Positions 1 to 10,682 of a DNA stretch of 64,000 nt are shown here, one piece after another (within the stretch, counting starts at the first letter, position 1; each line of letters starts with the position of its first letter). The notes beneath the pieces were generated by a model, which did not search any database, was not told the origin of the DNA, and saw nothing but the letters and a program-made list of their open reading frames with translations. Origin of the DNA: Rhizoctonia solani (lineage: Eukaryota > Basidiomycota > Agaricomycetes > Cantharellales > Ceratobasidiaceae); NCBI RefSeq assembly GCF_016906535.1, contig NC_057373.1, positions 1,426,001 through 1,490,000 on the forward strand, in the 5' to 3' direction. The translations under genes and the position numbers were made by a program.

Positions 1-1431
1 CCATTCTTTTTCAAGTTGCTGAGAGGGCCAAATAATCTCTCCTGCACGCAGAAATCGTAACCTGAGCGAGGGAGATCGTCCATTGGCGGGGTGGGCAGCC
101 AGAGCTTTAGATAACACCGATACAGCCATTTCGGCGCGAGCCAATTCGTTTTGAGCAGGCGCCACGTTGTGCTTTAGCAGTGCCATCCAGGCGGATATAT
201 CCATTGGGTACTCCTTTACTCGAGCCGCCAGCTTTCCGGAACGAGTTAGTTCTGGAGTGACAAGCTCTGTATCGGATTCTGAGTCTGAAAAATCAGAGGC
301 AGACGAATCAGAGTTGACACGAGTGATTTCACGGTAAACAGGGCCATCCTCCCGTCGTTTGACTTTGCCCAAGTCGTCCACCTCGTCTGCCAGGTCATCC
401 TTTGTGATTGTATTAGCGGTTGAACCGGTAGTCGAGCAGAGAGATACACACATGTTTGAGCTTTCGGCGTTTGTTTACTCGAATGAACTCTTCTTCCTCT
501 TCCTCTTGAGTGAATGAGTGAGTTGATTTGGAAGGAATGAGTCTTCGAGTTGTGGAAGGGATTGCTCGACGGTCAACGTATCGTTTTGCCTAAGAACAGG
601 TTGGCCATGATGTTGTGGCGGAGGTCAAGTTCACATACCGGTGGACGACCGCCCTTGCCTAATTCAACCTGCCTATTGCTTCCTCTCCCACGTATAATTT
701 TCCATCCATGTGGCGCTCCAAGTACATTCCCATCTTCGAAATTGCTGTCAGCTCTAAAATTCGCAAACCAGGTTACTCGACTCACACCCAGCCCTCATAA
801 ACCTTGGAACCTTGCTCGATTCCAAATAACCAAACTGCATCAGTTGGCTATCACCTTTTCCATCGGCCATACACAGGTTCGACAGCTCCAGCGATTCATA
901 CTCGGTTCGCTGTTTGTCCTTGAGTATCGTTTGTTGTTTACGCGCATGGGCAAGGTCCTGTTCGAAATTATATGTTTCCCCAAGTTCGTCCAGCTCAGAG
1001 CCCGAGTCAATATCCTTTCCCCTGTCTTTTTTATCCTTATCCTTTTCCTTTTCCCCATGCCTACTTTTGCGCTCTCGGCGCTTCTCTTCTCGATATGCCT
1101 TTTCTGCTTTCTTGGCCTTTGAGTGTTTGTCTCCATCGTCCCGCTCCCTGTGCTTTGAGCGCTCCTTTACATCCCGTGACTTATCCTTATCTCTCCGTCG
1201 TGGAGACCGAGAGCGCTCCCGGTCCCGCCTGTCCCGCCTCCTGTCCTCGTGTCGGTCTCGATCACCCTTCGACTTGTGTTCGTCCCGATCCCGCTCTCGT
1301 TCCCGCTCCTCACGTTTCGACCGTTTGTCCTTATCTTTGTTTTTATCCTTATCTTTTCCTTTAGATTTCGGCTCCTCGATATCAGGAAATGACGAAAAAG
1401 TGGGGAACGAAGAGAAAGATGGGGCTGACAT
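1..1431 (-). CDS. NRDE2: NRDE2-family RNA surveillance protein, N-terminal part (3' end outside window)
   Basis: NRDE2 (Nrl1 in fission yeast) is a nuclear factor working with the exosome and spliceosome in RNA surveillance. Reading starts at 1431 with MSAPSFSSFP, followed by a long Lys/Arg/Asp/Glu-rich region with RS/RD dipeptides (about residues 20-135), typical of the NRDE2 N-terminus. Introns near 770-800, 588-640 and 390-436 (for example a GTATGT...TTCTTAG intron) join the next exons into a stretch with EEEEEEFIRVNKRRK. The final part in the window reads KLAARVKEYPMDISAWMALL, matching the start of the NRDE2 HAT-like helical domain ('RVRENPRDTQLWMAF' type). The gene runs off the left edge, so most of the helical repeats are missing. 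Family assignment is from motif memory; the exact splice sites are inferred. Confidence 0.72.
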
Positions 1432-1623
1432 GAGAGCGACTCCCAGAGTGGTTCGTCATTCAGCGCCTACAGTAACACGGACCCTGAACAGATCTTCAAG
1501 CGCCTAAACAACAAGGAATCATGCGAGCTGAGTGTGCTATATATATTAAATGCATAGGATACAAAATGGAGTTGTTCTCGAACTAAAGAAAAAATTATGC
1601 ATTTGTATTTGAATCTAGTAAGT

Positions 1624-4171
1624 TCACGAGCGTACGTCCACCGCTTCGGACGCAACTGAGGGCTCGGGTTGAGGACCTTCGAACGGCGGAGGTGCACTCT
1701 TTTCACCCTGCTTGTCAAGGTACTTGTCCATGTCATCGCTCTGATTCTTGAACGGTCGCTTTCCGAGAAGCTCAATCATGTCTTGTCTATGTATTATCTG
1801 AATAGACAGCAAGAGTAACCAACGCAATATACGTACCGAGTGAGAATCTCCTTTTCAAGTAATCGCTCTGCGACCTTGACGACTTCTTCCCTCTTCTCTG
1901 TCAAGAGGTCCTTCGTGCGCTTATGTGCAGCCCTAGAAATTTTGACTTAGTAAAATATCGGCGTTTGGAAGGAAGCACGCATACACAATCATCTTTCGAA
2001 CTTCGTTATCCAACATTTCTCCGGTCTTCTCACTAAACGGCTTCTGGAATGACTCCTTCGAGTCTCGCCCACCATAGCTCACCGGCCCGATCACTTCGTT
2101 CATCCCATAGTTGGCGCAAACCTATACAACAAATCCAGCACGTCAGAACTAATCGCAAAGGATAGGATGCGAAAGACAATCGTTTACTTCAAAGGCCATC
2201 TTGGTAATCTTCTGCAAGTCATCTTGTGCACCGGTTGTAATCTCGCCAAAAAATATCTCCTCGGACACGCGGCCTCCAAGTGTCATGCACATGCGATCAA
2301 TGAGTTGAGGAGTTGAGTAGAGGTAACGTTCAGCAGGCAAGTACTAATCATATACCGATCAGCGCTTTCTGATAGACTGCATACAAACGCCAACTCACCT
2401 GCGCATATCCTAGAGCGCCGACACCGCGAGGAATGATGCTAACCTTGAGTAACGGGTCCGCATACTCGAGGAACCACCCGCACACCGCATGGCCAGCTTC
2501 ATGGTAAGCCACAGTCTTCTTTTCCTCCTTGCCCAGTACACGACTTTTGCGCTCAAGTCCAACAATTACACGTTCAATCGCAGTGTCAAAGTTTGTCTCA
2601 GTGACGCTATCGTTCTCGACACGTGCAGCGTGGAGGGCAGCTTCGTTACAGACGTTAGCAATATCTGCACCTGAGAATCCTGGTGTCATGACAGCAAGCT
2701 TTTGAGCAATGTCTTCAAGTTTGAGAGATTCGTGCAATTTGAGTGGCCGGAGATGCACCATGAAGATTTCTTTGCGGCCGGAGACGTCGGGTCGATCTAC
2801 TTGAATATGACGATCGAAACGTCCAGGGCGCATCAAAGCGGGATCGAGTACGTCGGGCCTGTTAGTACCAGCTAGCACAACTATATGCTCCTTGGTACCA
2901 AAGCCATCCATTTCGACAAGCAATTGATTCAGTGTCGACTCGCGCTCATCGTTGCCACCGAAATTGCCACCCTTCCCACGCGACTTTCCGATGGCGTCAA
3001 TTTCGTCAACAAAAATGATGCACGGCGCGTGCTTCTTGGCTGACGCAAAGAGATCCCGAACGCGAGAAGGACCCACACCAACAAACATTTCTACGAATTC
3101 CGAACCAGAGACGGACAGGAACGGAACGGACGCTTCGCCAGCAGTTGCCTTTGCAAGCAATGTCTTTCCAGTTCCAGGGGGGCCGGATAGGATAGCACCG
3201 CGGGGAATCTTGGCTCCCAGTCGCTCGTACTTGGCCGGCTCCTTCAAAAATCTGACGAATTCCATAATCTCGACTTTGGCCTCCTCCATACCCGCAACGT
3301 CCTTGAATTTGACTTTGACATCGGTTTCTTGATTAAAGAGTTTAGCACGGCTCTTGCCAATACCAAATATACCACCGCTGCCTCCTGCGCCTGCTCCACC
3401 CGTAGCACGACGAGAGAAATAGAGTAAGAGACCGGCAAGGATTAACGTTGGGGCAAAGTGGAGGGCAGTATTGAGTGCACTGATCTCCTCATGGTACGCC
3501 ACGGGGATACGCTCGTTGATCGGTATACCAAGTTCGCGTTGAGCCTCATCTAGCTTGCGCTCAAATGCTTCGACGCTCCCTATTGAAAAGTAATAACCTT
3601 GCCCGGTCGATTGCGGGTACATAGTCCCCGTCGCATTCGAATGAAGGTGTACACGCACTCGTGTGCGATTGACTACCGTCAATTTATCGACCAACCCCTT
3701 CTCGAGAAAGGCATTCTGGAATTCTTGCCATGTAATTTCGCGAGAATCCGCACTAGTTGCGGAGAGCGTATATGCGAGATAAAGTGCAGTACCAACCAGC
3801 GCCAGATTCTGGTACATCGACGGACCTGGTTGGTTGTTGGGGCCTCCGGGGGGAGGAGTCGATCGATGGCGCCGTTCGTGTGACTCGTCATGCTCGTGAT
3901 CGTGGTGCTGAGAGCCGGACTCCGAGGACTTGCTCCCACCGAAAAAGCCTTCGAGGCCTTTCAGAGCTGGAGGCACCTTGTTCTCGTCCGATAACTGCTT
4001 TTCCTTTCCCTTTTCCGAGTCTTTCTTCTCTTGTGTACTGCTCGGTTTGTCGTCCGTTGGGGTTGCATATGCACGGGCCAGCCTGGGTGCAATAGTCGAC
4101 GTCAACGGAAGAGGACGTACTTGCAGTGGAACACGTCTTGCACACGCTGCCCGACGAACGAAAGTATGCAT
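1624..4171 (-). CDS. AFG3: Mitochondrial m-AAA protease subunit (AFG3/YTA12 family)
   Basis: This is an ATP-dependent zinc metalloprotease of the mitochondrial inner membrane that degrades misfolded membrane proteins and matures ribosomal protein L32. The start at 4171 gives an Arg-rich presequence ([19 protein letters not shown]) expected of a matrix-targeting signal. Two transmembrane segments follow (around [13 protein letters not shown] and [14 protein letters not shown]), then the AAA module with Walker A GPPGTGKT (about residue 330), Walker [13 protein letters not shown], and the second region of homology. The zinc site HEAGH lies at about residue 555. After the first 590 residues the frame continues through four short introns (about 2341-2399, 2123-2188, 1935-1984, 1794-1837) into [27 protein letters not shown] and [10 protein letters not shown], ending [12 protein letters not shown]. 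Total is about 780 residues, the usual size. AFG3 versus YTA12 was not settled. Confidence 0.93.
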
Positions 4172-4888
4172 TCTGGCTGTGGTGGTTGTCAGTCGTAGCC
4201 CCGTACTCGATCTTAAACCTCGTATGTGGCCGCCGGAAGCTGACGCGAGCTGCCGATGCGATCGCTACCGCACGTAATCATCATTCGGAGAGCCCATCAA
4301 GTGGGATAAGCGCAGGATGCACAGCCACAGTTGGAGAGGTTCCACTTCCATCATGATCACTTGGGCCAGATGGCGCTCCGTGGATGGCCTCTTGGCATCA
4401 GACTAGTTACTGCCGAACCATATGCTTTTTATGAATATATGAACTAATGGTGTACATATCTAGATGGATGTGGTGAAGAGGCTTGGCTAGTAGATTAGTA
4501 GGCGTAAAACGCTTTTAAATTTTTATAATCTATTGAGCGCTCAGACATAAGTATACGTTGCAAGACGCGCGAGTCCCCATGTATCATATATATGCCTAAG
4601 AAGAGAGTTATAGCATATGGCTACAGGAATAGGTGCTCGCGTTGCCCCTGGCCCAACACTGCTCACTCCCACGAAATTGATGAGAAATGTACAATATTTC
4701 AATCATTTTGCCGACCTACAGCACTATCTATTACGTTCAAACCTAGGTATAAAGACCGGCCACGCGCCCCCATCATATTAGCCCAGAGCCAAGCCCCGGT
4801 ATGCCCGCATACATACACGCATAAATGGGCCTAACCGTCAGAACTTTCCGTCAGACGAAGCTCTTTTCCCTTACTCGTTTTCATAGTC
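4172..4888. other. Divergent intergenic region between AFG3 and the small secreted protein gene
   Basis: About 0.7 kb without a convincing gene. It must hold the promoters of the minus-strand protease (start 4171) and the plus-strand secreted protein (start 4889). The only core element I can support is a TATAAAG at 4748-4754. Short open frames here have no recognisable features. Confidence 0.5.
4748..4754 (+). promoter_or_regulatory. Candidate TATA box of the small cysteine-rich secreted protein
   Basis: TATAAAG lies 135 bases before the ATG at 4889, in a C-rich stretch that could serve as a 5' leader. Position and sequence fit a fungal core promoter; no transcript evidence. Confidence 0.4.
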
Positions 4889-5141
4889 ATGTTGATTTCT
4901 CCCAAGTCCATCGCCCTTGCTCTTGTAGCATTCGTTGCAACAGTTAGTGCTGTCCCCACCACTTTGGATGCACGCTGCCACCTTACCAACCGGGTATGTA
5001 ACCCACATACTGCCGAAACCTGCCCTACGTGCTGTTTCCCCGAACAATGCAGTAAGTATTTAACCAACTGTCTTCTGGATAAGAACTGATGTCGTCTTAG
5101 TCGGGCGACCTTGCGAGGTTGACTGTGATGTTTTCGGTTAA
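4889..5141 (+). CDS. Small secreted cysteine-rich protein (67 residues)
   Basis: Two exons (4889-5051 and 5101-5141) are separated by a 49-nt intron GTAAGT...CTTAG; without splicing the frame would run into intron sequence and stop at about 5089. The product has a clear signal peptide (SIALALVAFVATVSA, cleavage probably after VSA), leaving a mature chain of roughly 45 residues with eight cysteines, including a CC doublet in CPTCCFPEQC, and the last cysteines in GRPCEVDCDVFG. Eight cysteines in so short a secreted chain suggest four disulfides. It is not a hydrophobin (wrong spacing and length). I recognise no family; it is effector-candidate-like only in the generic sense of size, secretion and cysteine content. 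A decayed relative sits near 8660-8832. Confidence 0.7.
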
Positions 5142-5354
5142 ATACTGTAAACACTGGCATGAACTGTTGGTATGGAGCGTGTATGTACTGGTATAGTCTG
5201 AGTGTTCAAGCACTCTATTCAATCAACCGAATGTATAATGTCATGCAAATTCAGATAGAATGTTTGTGATAGAGTGCATCGGCGAAAGGTGTTTAAAACG
5301 ACAGCGATCGACAAGAAAGCAATAGAAATACGGAATACAAACGTGCATGAATAT

Positions 5355-6929
5355 CTACTTCTTTCCAAAGAAGTCCATAATTGTCTTTTTGTTTGGGGAC
5401 CGCACAGGTCTCGAAGGCTTCTGATCCCCAGCAAGAGGCGAAGATCCTCCATCTACTTTTCGTCTCTTTCTCTCAGTATCGATGCGATTGTCTTCACCTT
5501 CAGATCCCGAGCTCACGTCGATCTCGATCGGAGAAGAACCTCGTTTGGATGGCGCGCGCCGCTTGACAGGAGATGACTTGGGAGATGATTTAGGCTCGGA
5601 TTTAGTCCTCGTAGTGTCCTCTTCAATGTCCGAGTCATCATCTAACACTATTTCTTCCAGTTCGCGCTTCATGAAAGGTTCTTTCTTGACAGTTTTGCTC
5701 TGAGCTAATTCTACTTTCACTTTGGGATCTTCTTCCTTGACTTCTGGATAATCTAAAACTATCTCTGATGGCTCGAGCTTTGGCGCCTGCTTCTTGTCCT
5801 CTGTGGGGTTGTTTGATTACATCAATTTAGAAAGCGACGCCGGGACGAAAGGTGGCTTGACTCACGCTTCTGGACCATTCGACTCATCATAGCTTTCAAC
5901 CCATCCTTTCTTTCCGCAATTGGTTCGACAAATGACGGATCTTCGGCTCCAGCCTTACCAACTCCTGACGGAACTTCGTAGCTATGCTTATTGCTTCAAT
6001 TACCGTGCTTACTAGACTGCTCAAAGCGACTCACTAAACAAGTTTCTCAGTATATGGTTTTCTCAGCTCCTCCAATAATTCGGGTTGCCAGCCTTTGCCA
6101 ACATCTAGCCACCTTAAAGCTTGCTCTCCGCTCAAGATAATTGGCATCCGATCATGCAAGAATGAGAGCTGGGAGTTGGGCTCAGTAGTAAGGATCGTAC
6201 AAGTGTACGTAGTCTTGGGAGGGTCTGTCCCTCGAACGATCTCGTAAAATCCTGCCAGAAGGAGAAGGTGGTCTTGTGGATGTTTTACGTAGTAGGGCGT
6301 TTTGGATGAACCCCGTTTTAGCCACTCATAGTACCTATTTCCGTTGTTAGCGATCGAAAAACTGAAGCAAGGCAATCTCACCCGTCGCAAACAACAATGC
6401 AGTGTTTACTTCCCCGTACGGTCTTCCAAATGGCTACCGACCCGTCGAGGACAACTTCTGAGCGCGCGTTGATTGGATTCTTAGAGGAAAAACTATTGGG
6501 ATCGCACCACCTGGCCTGGATTCCCCATCTCTAGCGTAGTAATTTAGTTCAAAGATGACCCTCAAATCTTAAAATAACTTGCCATTGTTCGTACGATCAT
6601 CTCCTGTTGGCCTTGTCCATTCGGTTCCTGCATAATAACCGGGATATTGGTTTGTGGGGCTACATTGTAGCTTTGGGGAAATAAGTTGTGTGGTCCGTGA
6701 CGGAGCTGAATATGCGCACCGAGAATGAAAATGCTCTGAAATGAGTTTAGATAACGTAGGACATAGATGACCTTTTTGATAACACACCTTCATCATCCCA
6801 TCTCCGTGGTGGTATACCAGGGTACTCATTCCTGACACGGTCCAGATGCTATATAATCCTATTCAAGTCATGCCACGGGTATAATGGCAAAATACTCACA
6901 AAGTTATGCAACGCAAATCGTCCGCACAT
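5355..6929 (-). CDS. HMCES: SRAP-domain protein (HMCES-like abasic-site crosslinker) with C-terminal PIP-like motif
   Basis: SRAP proteins crosslink to abasic sites in single-stranded DNA through the N-terminal cysteine. The gene starts at 6929 with MCGRFALHNF, so Cys2 is present. After introns come YNVAPQTNIPVIMQEPN, WGIQARW and PINARSE, then the CDGYYEWL-type segment, KTPYYVKHP, AGFYEIVRG and LHDRMPIILSGEQALRWLD, which are the ordered SRAP signatures. The catalytic Cys, the Asn of NVAPQTN, the Glu of the YYEW segment and the His of LHDRMP are all visible. The C-terminal tail is acidic and lysine-rich, holds PsiKxE motifs that could be SUMO sites, and ends KKTIMDFFGKK, which resembles a PCNA-interacting peptide with K in place of Q. 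Neighbours are unrelated. Confidence 0.9.
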
Positions 6930-7091
6930 GATAGTCGAAAAAAAGGCAGTTGGTCGTGGCTATCCACAAAGTCGTACTAATAACCAACGTCGATCGACGG
7001 ACAGAAGAACATGACGTTCTTACGCCACAACCTCGCGCTCCAAACAAACATCCTTAACTGGGCCGATCTCACATTCAATTGATTCGATCGA

Positions 7092-8112
7092 TCAAACAAA
7101 CGCTTTACTATATGCTTCCACCCCGACCACCCCTCTCAACCCAGCTAACCTAACTTTCAACCACTCCCGAACGAGTTCGGTTTCTTTCCCTGCTATTCGT
7201 ACACATACACCATCACCATCCACCAGTGGACTCAACGACCAAATCAAGTCTTCTGGACCAGTTCGTTGTCGTTGAGAGATACTCCCATAACTTGTTTGGA
7301 GGGACTGAACGACTGGGTAGACGAGTGTGCCAATAAGAAATAGTGTTGCATAGCATGCATAGGGTGAGAGTCGTTCTTTAAGTGTTCTCTTTTTCAGAAC
7401 CCCAGATTCTTGTTCTTGCGTCAGCAGCATGACGTCTCTTGCTACCCTTTTCCCATCGATCCAAATCTCGTTCCTGCTGTAATACCGCTCGAATACCCAT
7501 TCTTCTCCTCGAGCCATACGACCGGAGGTAAACCAGTCGAGCAAGACAAGAGAAGAAGAAGGGGACAAATGAAAAGTTTGAACTTGTGTATAAGATGCGG
7601 ATTGGAAGCATGTAATTGGGTCGGGGAGGAGGACGAAAATATTGGAAGACGCGAGTGATGCTGTTAGGTATTGCGTTGTAGTGTCTGATGAAGTCGAAGA
7701 GCTTTGTCGATATCGATCTGCACCCATCCTTGATTTGAACACTTTTGTCGAGCCCTAAAGACAGTGAATTCTAATTTCGATATCGGCTGTTTATCTGCTC
7801 ACTTGGGTAAGGAAAACCAACCCAACGCTTTGTTCAACCTTTACCTCTAGCTCAATCCTACACTCCATCCTATCAGCACCAAACCGAAATCAAACCACTT
7901 CCTGACCTATCTCCACTCACCAACCCCCCTCCGTACGAAAGCATATACGCCACACCTACAGGAACCTGGCCATCACCCGCAAACGGAACCGTTGGAGCGA
8001 GAAGTCGTAGCGGGTATGTGTACGAAAGTTGATTAAAATGCGCATGGGGTCCGAATGCGTGGATATGGGCTTTTCCGATACCATGCTGGGGTGAGCGAGC
8101 TGGGGCGGACAT
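7092..8112 (-). CDS. ureD: Urease accessory protein UreD (UreH)
   Basis: UreD is the scaffold on which UreF and UreG load nickel into urease. The start at 8112 gives MSAPARSPQHGIGKAHIHAF, followed by the family signatures FNQLSYTYPLRLLAP and AYMLSYGGGLVSGDR. An intron with acceptor TGTAG joins IELEVKVEQSVGLVFLTQ, and a second (GTGAGC...CTTTAG) joins GSTKVFKSR. Then come the YLTASLASSNIFVLLPDPITCF, SSSLVLLDWFTSGRMARGE and LVREWLKVRLAGLRGVVG segments. Length (about 300 residues) and motif order fit eukaryotic UreD. No other urease gene lies in this window, as expected for fungi, where these genes are dispersed. Confidence 0.92.
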
Positions 8113-9160
8113 GGTGGTTGGTTTCGGCGAGTTGTATGCGAGATAACGTTTCGGAAATCGGAGAAGTTTCGTTATTGGAATAGTCGATTAATTGTTTGAC
8201 ACGTGACTACAGTAGTAAACGCTCTCAAACTCCCATGGGCTGCGGGGCCTAACGGGAGCTGCGCGACAGCCCACCTCTCAACAGGGAGAAATGTCCTCGA
8301 AGCGCCGCCACAGTTTGATATGAGTACCCCGGGAGAGCTTTTCTCAAGAAGAGGTGCTCCCGTAGCTCCCCACGACTTCGGGAGCTGCAGAGATGTTCTT
8401 GATGTGGTATCTATCTCGTTAATGGTACCAGTAGGGTAGATATATAGACAAGTTAGACACGAGATCTTGCTCACAGACATTCACTTGCCTGGTGGGCGTG
8501 GGTCCAGTTTGCAGATTCACATATTGATGGTCATAAAGTCTGTTTTCTGTTTGTCGTAAGAACTTCCGAGTTGTTGCCCGCAAGAATATGACTATGGTCA
8601 CACAGCACATATTTTTGCCCACACCAATACGAAAAGGCCGCATATACGAACATATAAGTTCGGTCAAGTACTATTCCTACCGAGACCTTCGTTACACCGC
8701 GAGTCCATACCCGATCTGCTATTTTCCCAAGCAATGTAGCAAGTAGATGTGTTTGAACGTACCATTAGTGAGCCTATAAGATGACTGTTAAGCTGGAACA
8801 CATTGGGGGTAGGGGCCGCGAAGGTTGAACGGTACCAAGGGTTTATAGGTATTATGTCGCCCTCTTTGCACAGATAGGTATGATATCAGGTAAAGGGGTA
8901 ATTGAACACAAGGGATACAAGTGCAGTGGATTTCCAGTTAACTAGGACCACTTTTCTGGTAGCCTCAAAAGTGTGGGCCCAGTCATCATCGCTGTATCTA
9001 TCTGGTAAGGCGTCTGAAATGCGTGGGCAGGAAGCCGAATATTCAAACATGCCGACCTGGATGCATATAAACGCCCCAGTCACCAGTGGAAATGGCGCGC
9101 ATCACGTGAACATTCTACTCCCCTGCTCTCATTCCACACTCCAAAATCCCAGTATACGAA
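8113..9160. other. Divergent intergenic region between UreD and cyclin H
   Basis: About 1 kb. Between 8240 and 8400 several copies of GGGAGCTGC and its reverse complement (GCTCCC) occur close together, but I could not fit them to a known element. The stretch 8660-8832 contains a relic of the small secreted protein gene, listed separately. No other gene is supported. Confidence 0.5.
8660..8832 (+). pseudogene. Decayed relative of the small cysteine-rich secreted protein
   Basis: The bases around 8717-8745 match 5025-5053 of the intact gene in 23 of 29 positions, and all six differences are transitions. The translated block CYFPKQC mirrors CCFPEQC. The intron donor position, GTAAGT in the intact gene, is GCAAGT here. 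Downstream near 8811-8832 a GGGGCCGCGAAGGTTGAACGGT block resembles the second exon of the intact gene. No signal peptide precedes it: the upstream frame starting at 8588 is not hydrophobic. I read it as an old duplicate that lost its 5' half. The similarity is short, so chance cannot be excluded. Confidence 0.4.
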
Positions 9161-10449
9161 ATGGCTATAACAGATGCACCAACCAACACCGAATCGTCTG
9201 CACCACCGCCTCCCGCCGCTCCTAAACAACCACTATACGAATCGTCAACCCAATTCAAACACTGGCGCTTCTCACCCGAACAGCTTGCCAAGTCACGAAG
9301 AGAGCTGAACCAAGCTGCAGTAGAGAGTTTAAAGAAGTTACTGGAAGAAGAGGAGGTATGTCCCTTGCCTTGTCGGCTCGTTTTATTCGGATGAGGTAGA
9401 GTGATGGTGTAGTAGCCAGGATCGACGTCCAGTATCCATTTCTTGACGCCTGAAGAAGAGCGTGCGCTTGTGGTGTATTATGCACGCGTGATTGGGTCAA
9501 TGTGTGTCCGGATTGGGCTGTCCGAAGAGGTCGAAGCAACTGCGACGAGTTATCTAAAGCGGTTTTATTTGAAGAATACGGTGATGGATTGGCATCCTAT
9601 GAACGTCACGTATGTGTCCCCTCTTTAAATTGTTTCAGCTTCTAACCTGGTCGATAGAATAACAATACTATTTCTGGCGACAAAAACATCAAACATGCCC
9701 ATTTCACTAGACTACTACGTTTCCAAGTTGCCTTCTGGCAAAACCGAGGCTGCCGATGTGCTCGCGCTCGAGTTTCTGGTTGCCCAGAGTCTGAACTTTG
9801 AGTTTTCGGTATGGCACGCCCATCGAGCGTTGTGGGGCATTGTCTTGGATATTCAGGTGAGCACTATGATTCACCTCCCTTTGATTCATTTACATATTAA
9901 TCAATACAGAGTATACCTGAAATCGACCAAGAATCAACTAAACACACACATTCCGCCGCTTTACAGCACATTCGCAACTCGCGCTTGACGGACGCTGAGC
10001 TGATCTACACACCTTCCCAAATCGCCATGGCCTGCCTGTATCTCGCGGACCCTCAGTTAGCCGAAACCTACCTCTCGCAAAAGGGAAGCGGGAACATGCT
10101 GAGCGTCGTTCAAGAGGCCGCGGCGATGATTGAACGGGACGGGAAGGGAACGGATGTAGGTCTCGTGAGGGAGATTGATTTTCGGCTCAAGACGTGTAAG
10201 AATCCCGAGAGAGTCAAGGGAAGCAAAGCGTGCGTGTTATTTTTTCTTTTTCCCTATGGGCGCGTCACCTAGCGAGGGTTAACCCGGGATGTGTGGGATA
10301 GGTACGAAGCTCGACAGGCAAAAGCCGATGCGGCCGCGGACAAGAAGCGTGCGCTCAAGGCGACTGCATCGCTTGAGGCGAGGATGAGCCAGGATGAGAT
10401 GTTTGGACCTTCGATTTCTTTGCCTAGCGGGGATCCGCAGAGCTCGTGA
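9161..10449 (+). CDS. CCL1: Cyclin H (regulatory subunit of the CDK-activating / TFIIH kinase)
   Basis: Cyclin H partners with CDK7/Kin28 to phosphorylate CDKs and the RNA polymerase II CTD. The N-terminus contains YESSTQFKHWRFSPEQLAKSR, the cyclin H signature (substrate-like N-terminal helix). Introns near 9357-9418, 9613-9658, 9857-9908 and 10231-10301 join the cyclin box: LTPEEERALVVYYARVIG, FYLKNTVMDWHPMNV, ILFLATKTSNMPISLD, then VLALEFLVAQSLNFEFSVWH, which matches the cyclin box fold between helices 3 and 5. The second cyclin repeat holds YTPSQIAMACLYLADP. The tail is short and charged and ends SGDPQSS at 10449. Around 350 residues, the usual size. Confidence 0.88.
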
Positions 10450-10682
10450 GGGGGGTGGGAGGTGGGGTCGCTTAGGGGAATATCCGGGTGTGTTTACCAA
10501 GCGAGTCCGAGGGGGCAATTTAGTTTGCGAGGGCCGGTGTAGGCGTCGGCAACTATGTAATTATTCATCGGCCCTTAGTTATTTCTTGTTGGTGGCACGG
10601 TGTCAGATTTGACGTGGTATATAAATCCCGAGTGACAGTTGAACTCATTAGCGCGCGAGTTTATTGTGGTGATTGATTGGTC

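Noticed and set aside
914..1507. Plus-strand open frame rich in Ser and Arg
   Set aside because: It is the antisense shadow of the charged N-terminal region of NRDE2, whose minus-strand frame has family motifs.
8240..8400. Cluster of GGGAGCTGC and GCTCCC motifs
   Set aside because: Spacing is irregular, and I could not match it to a known regulatory site or repeat.
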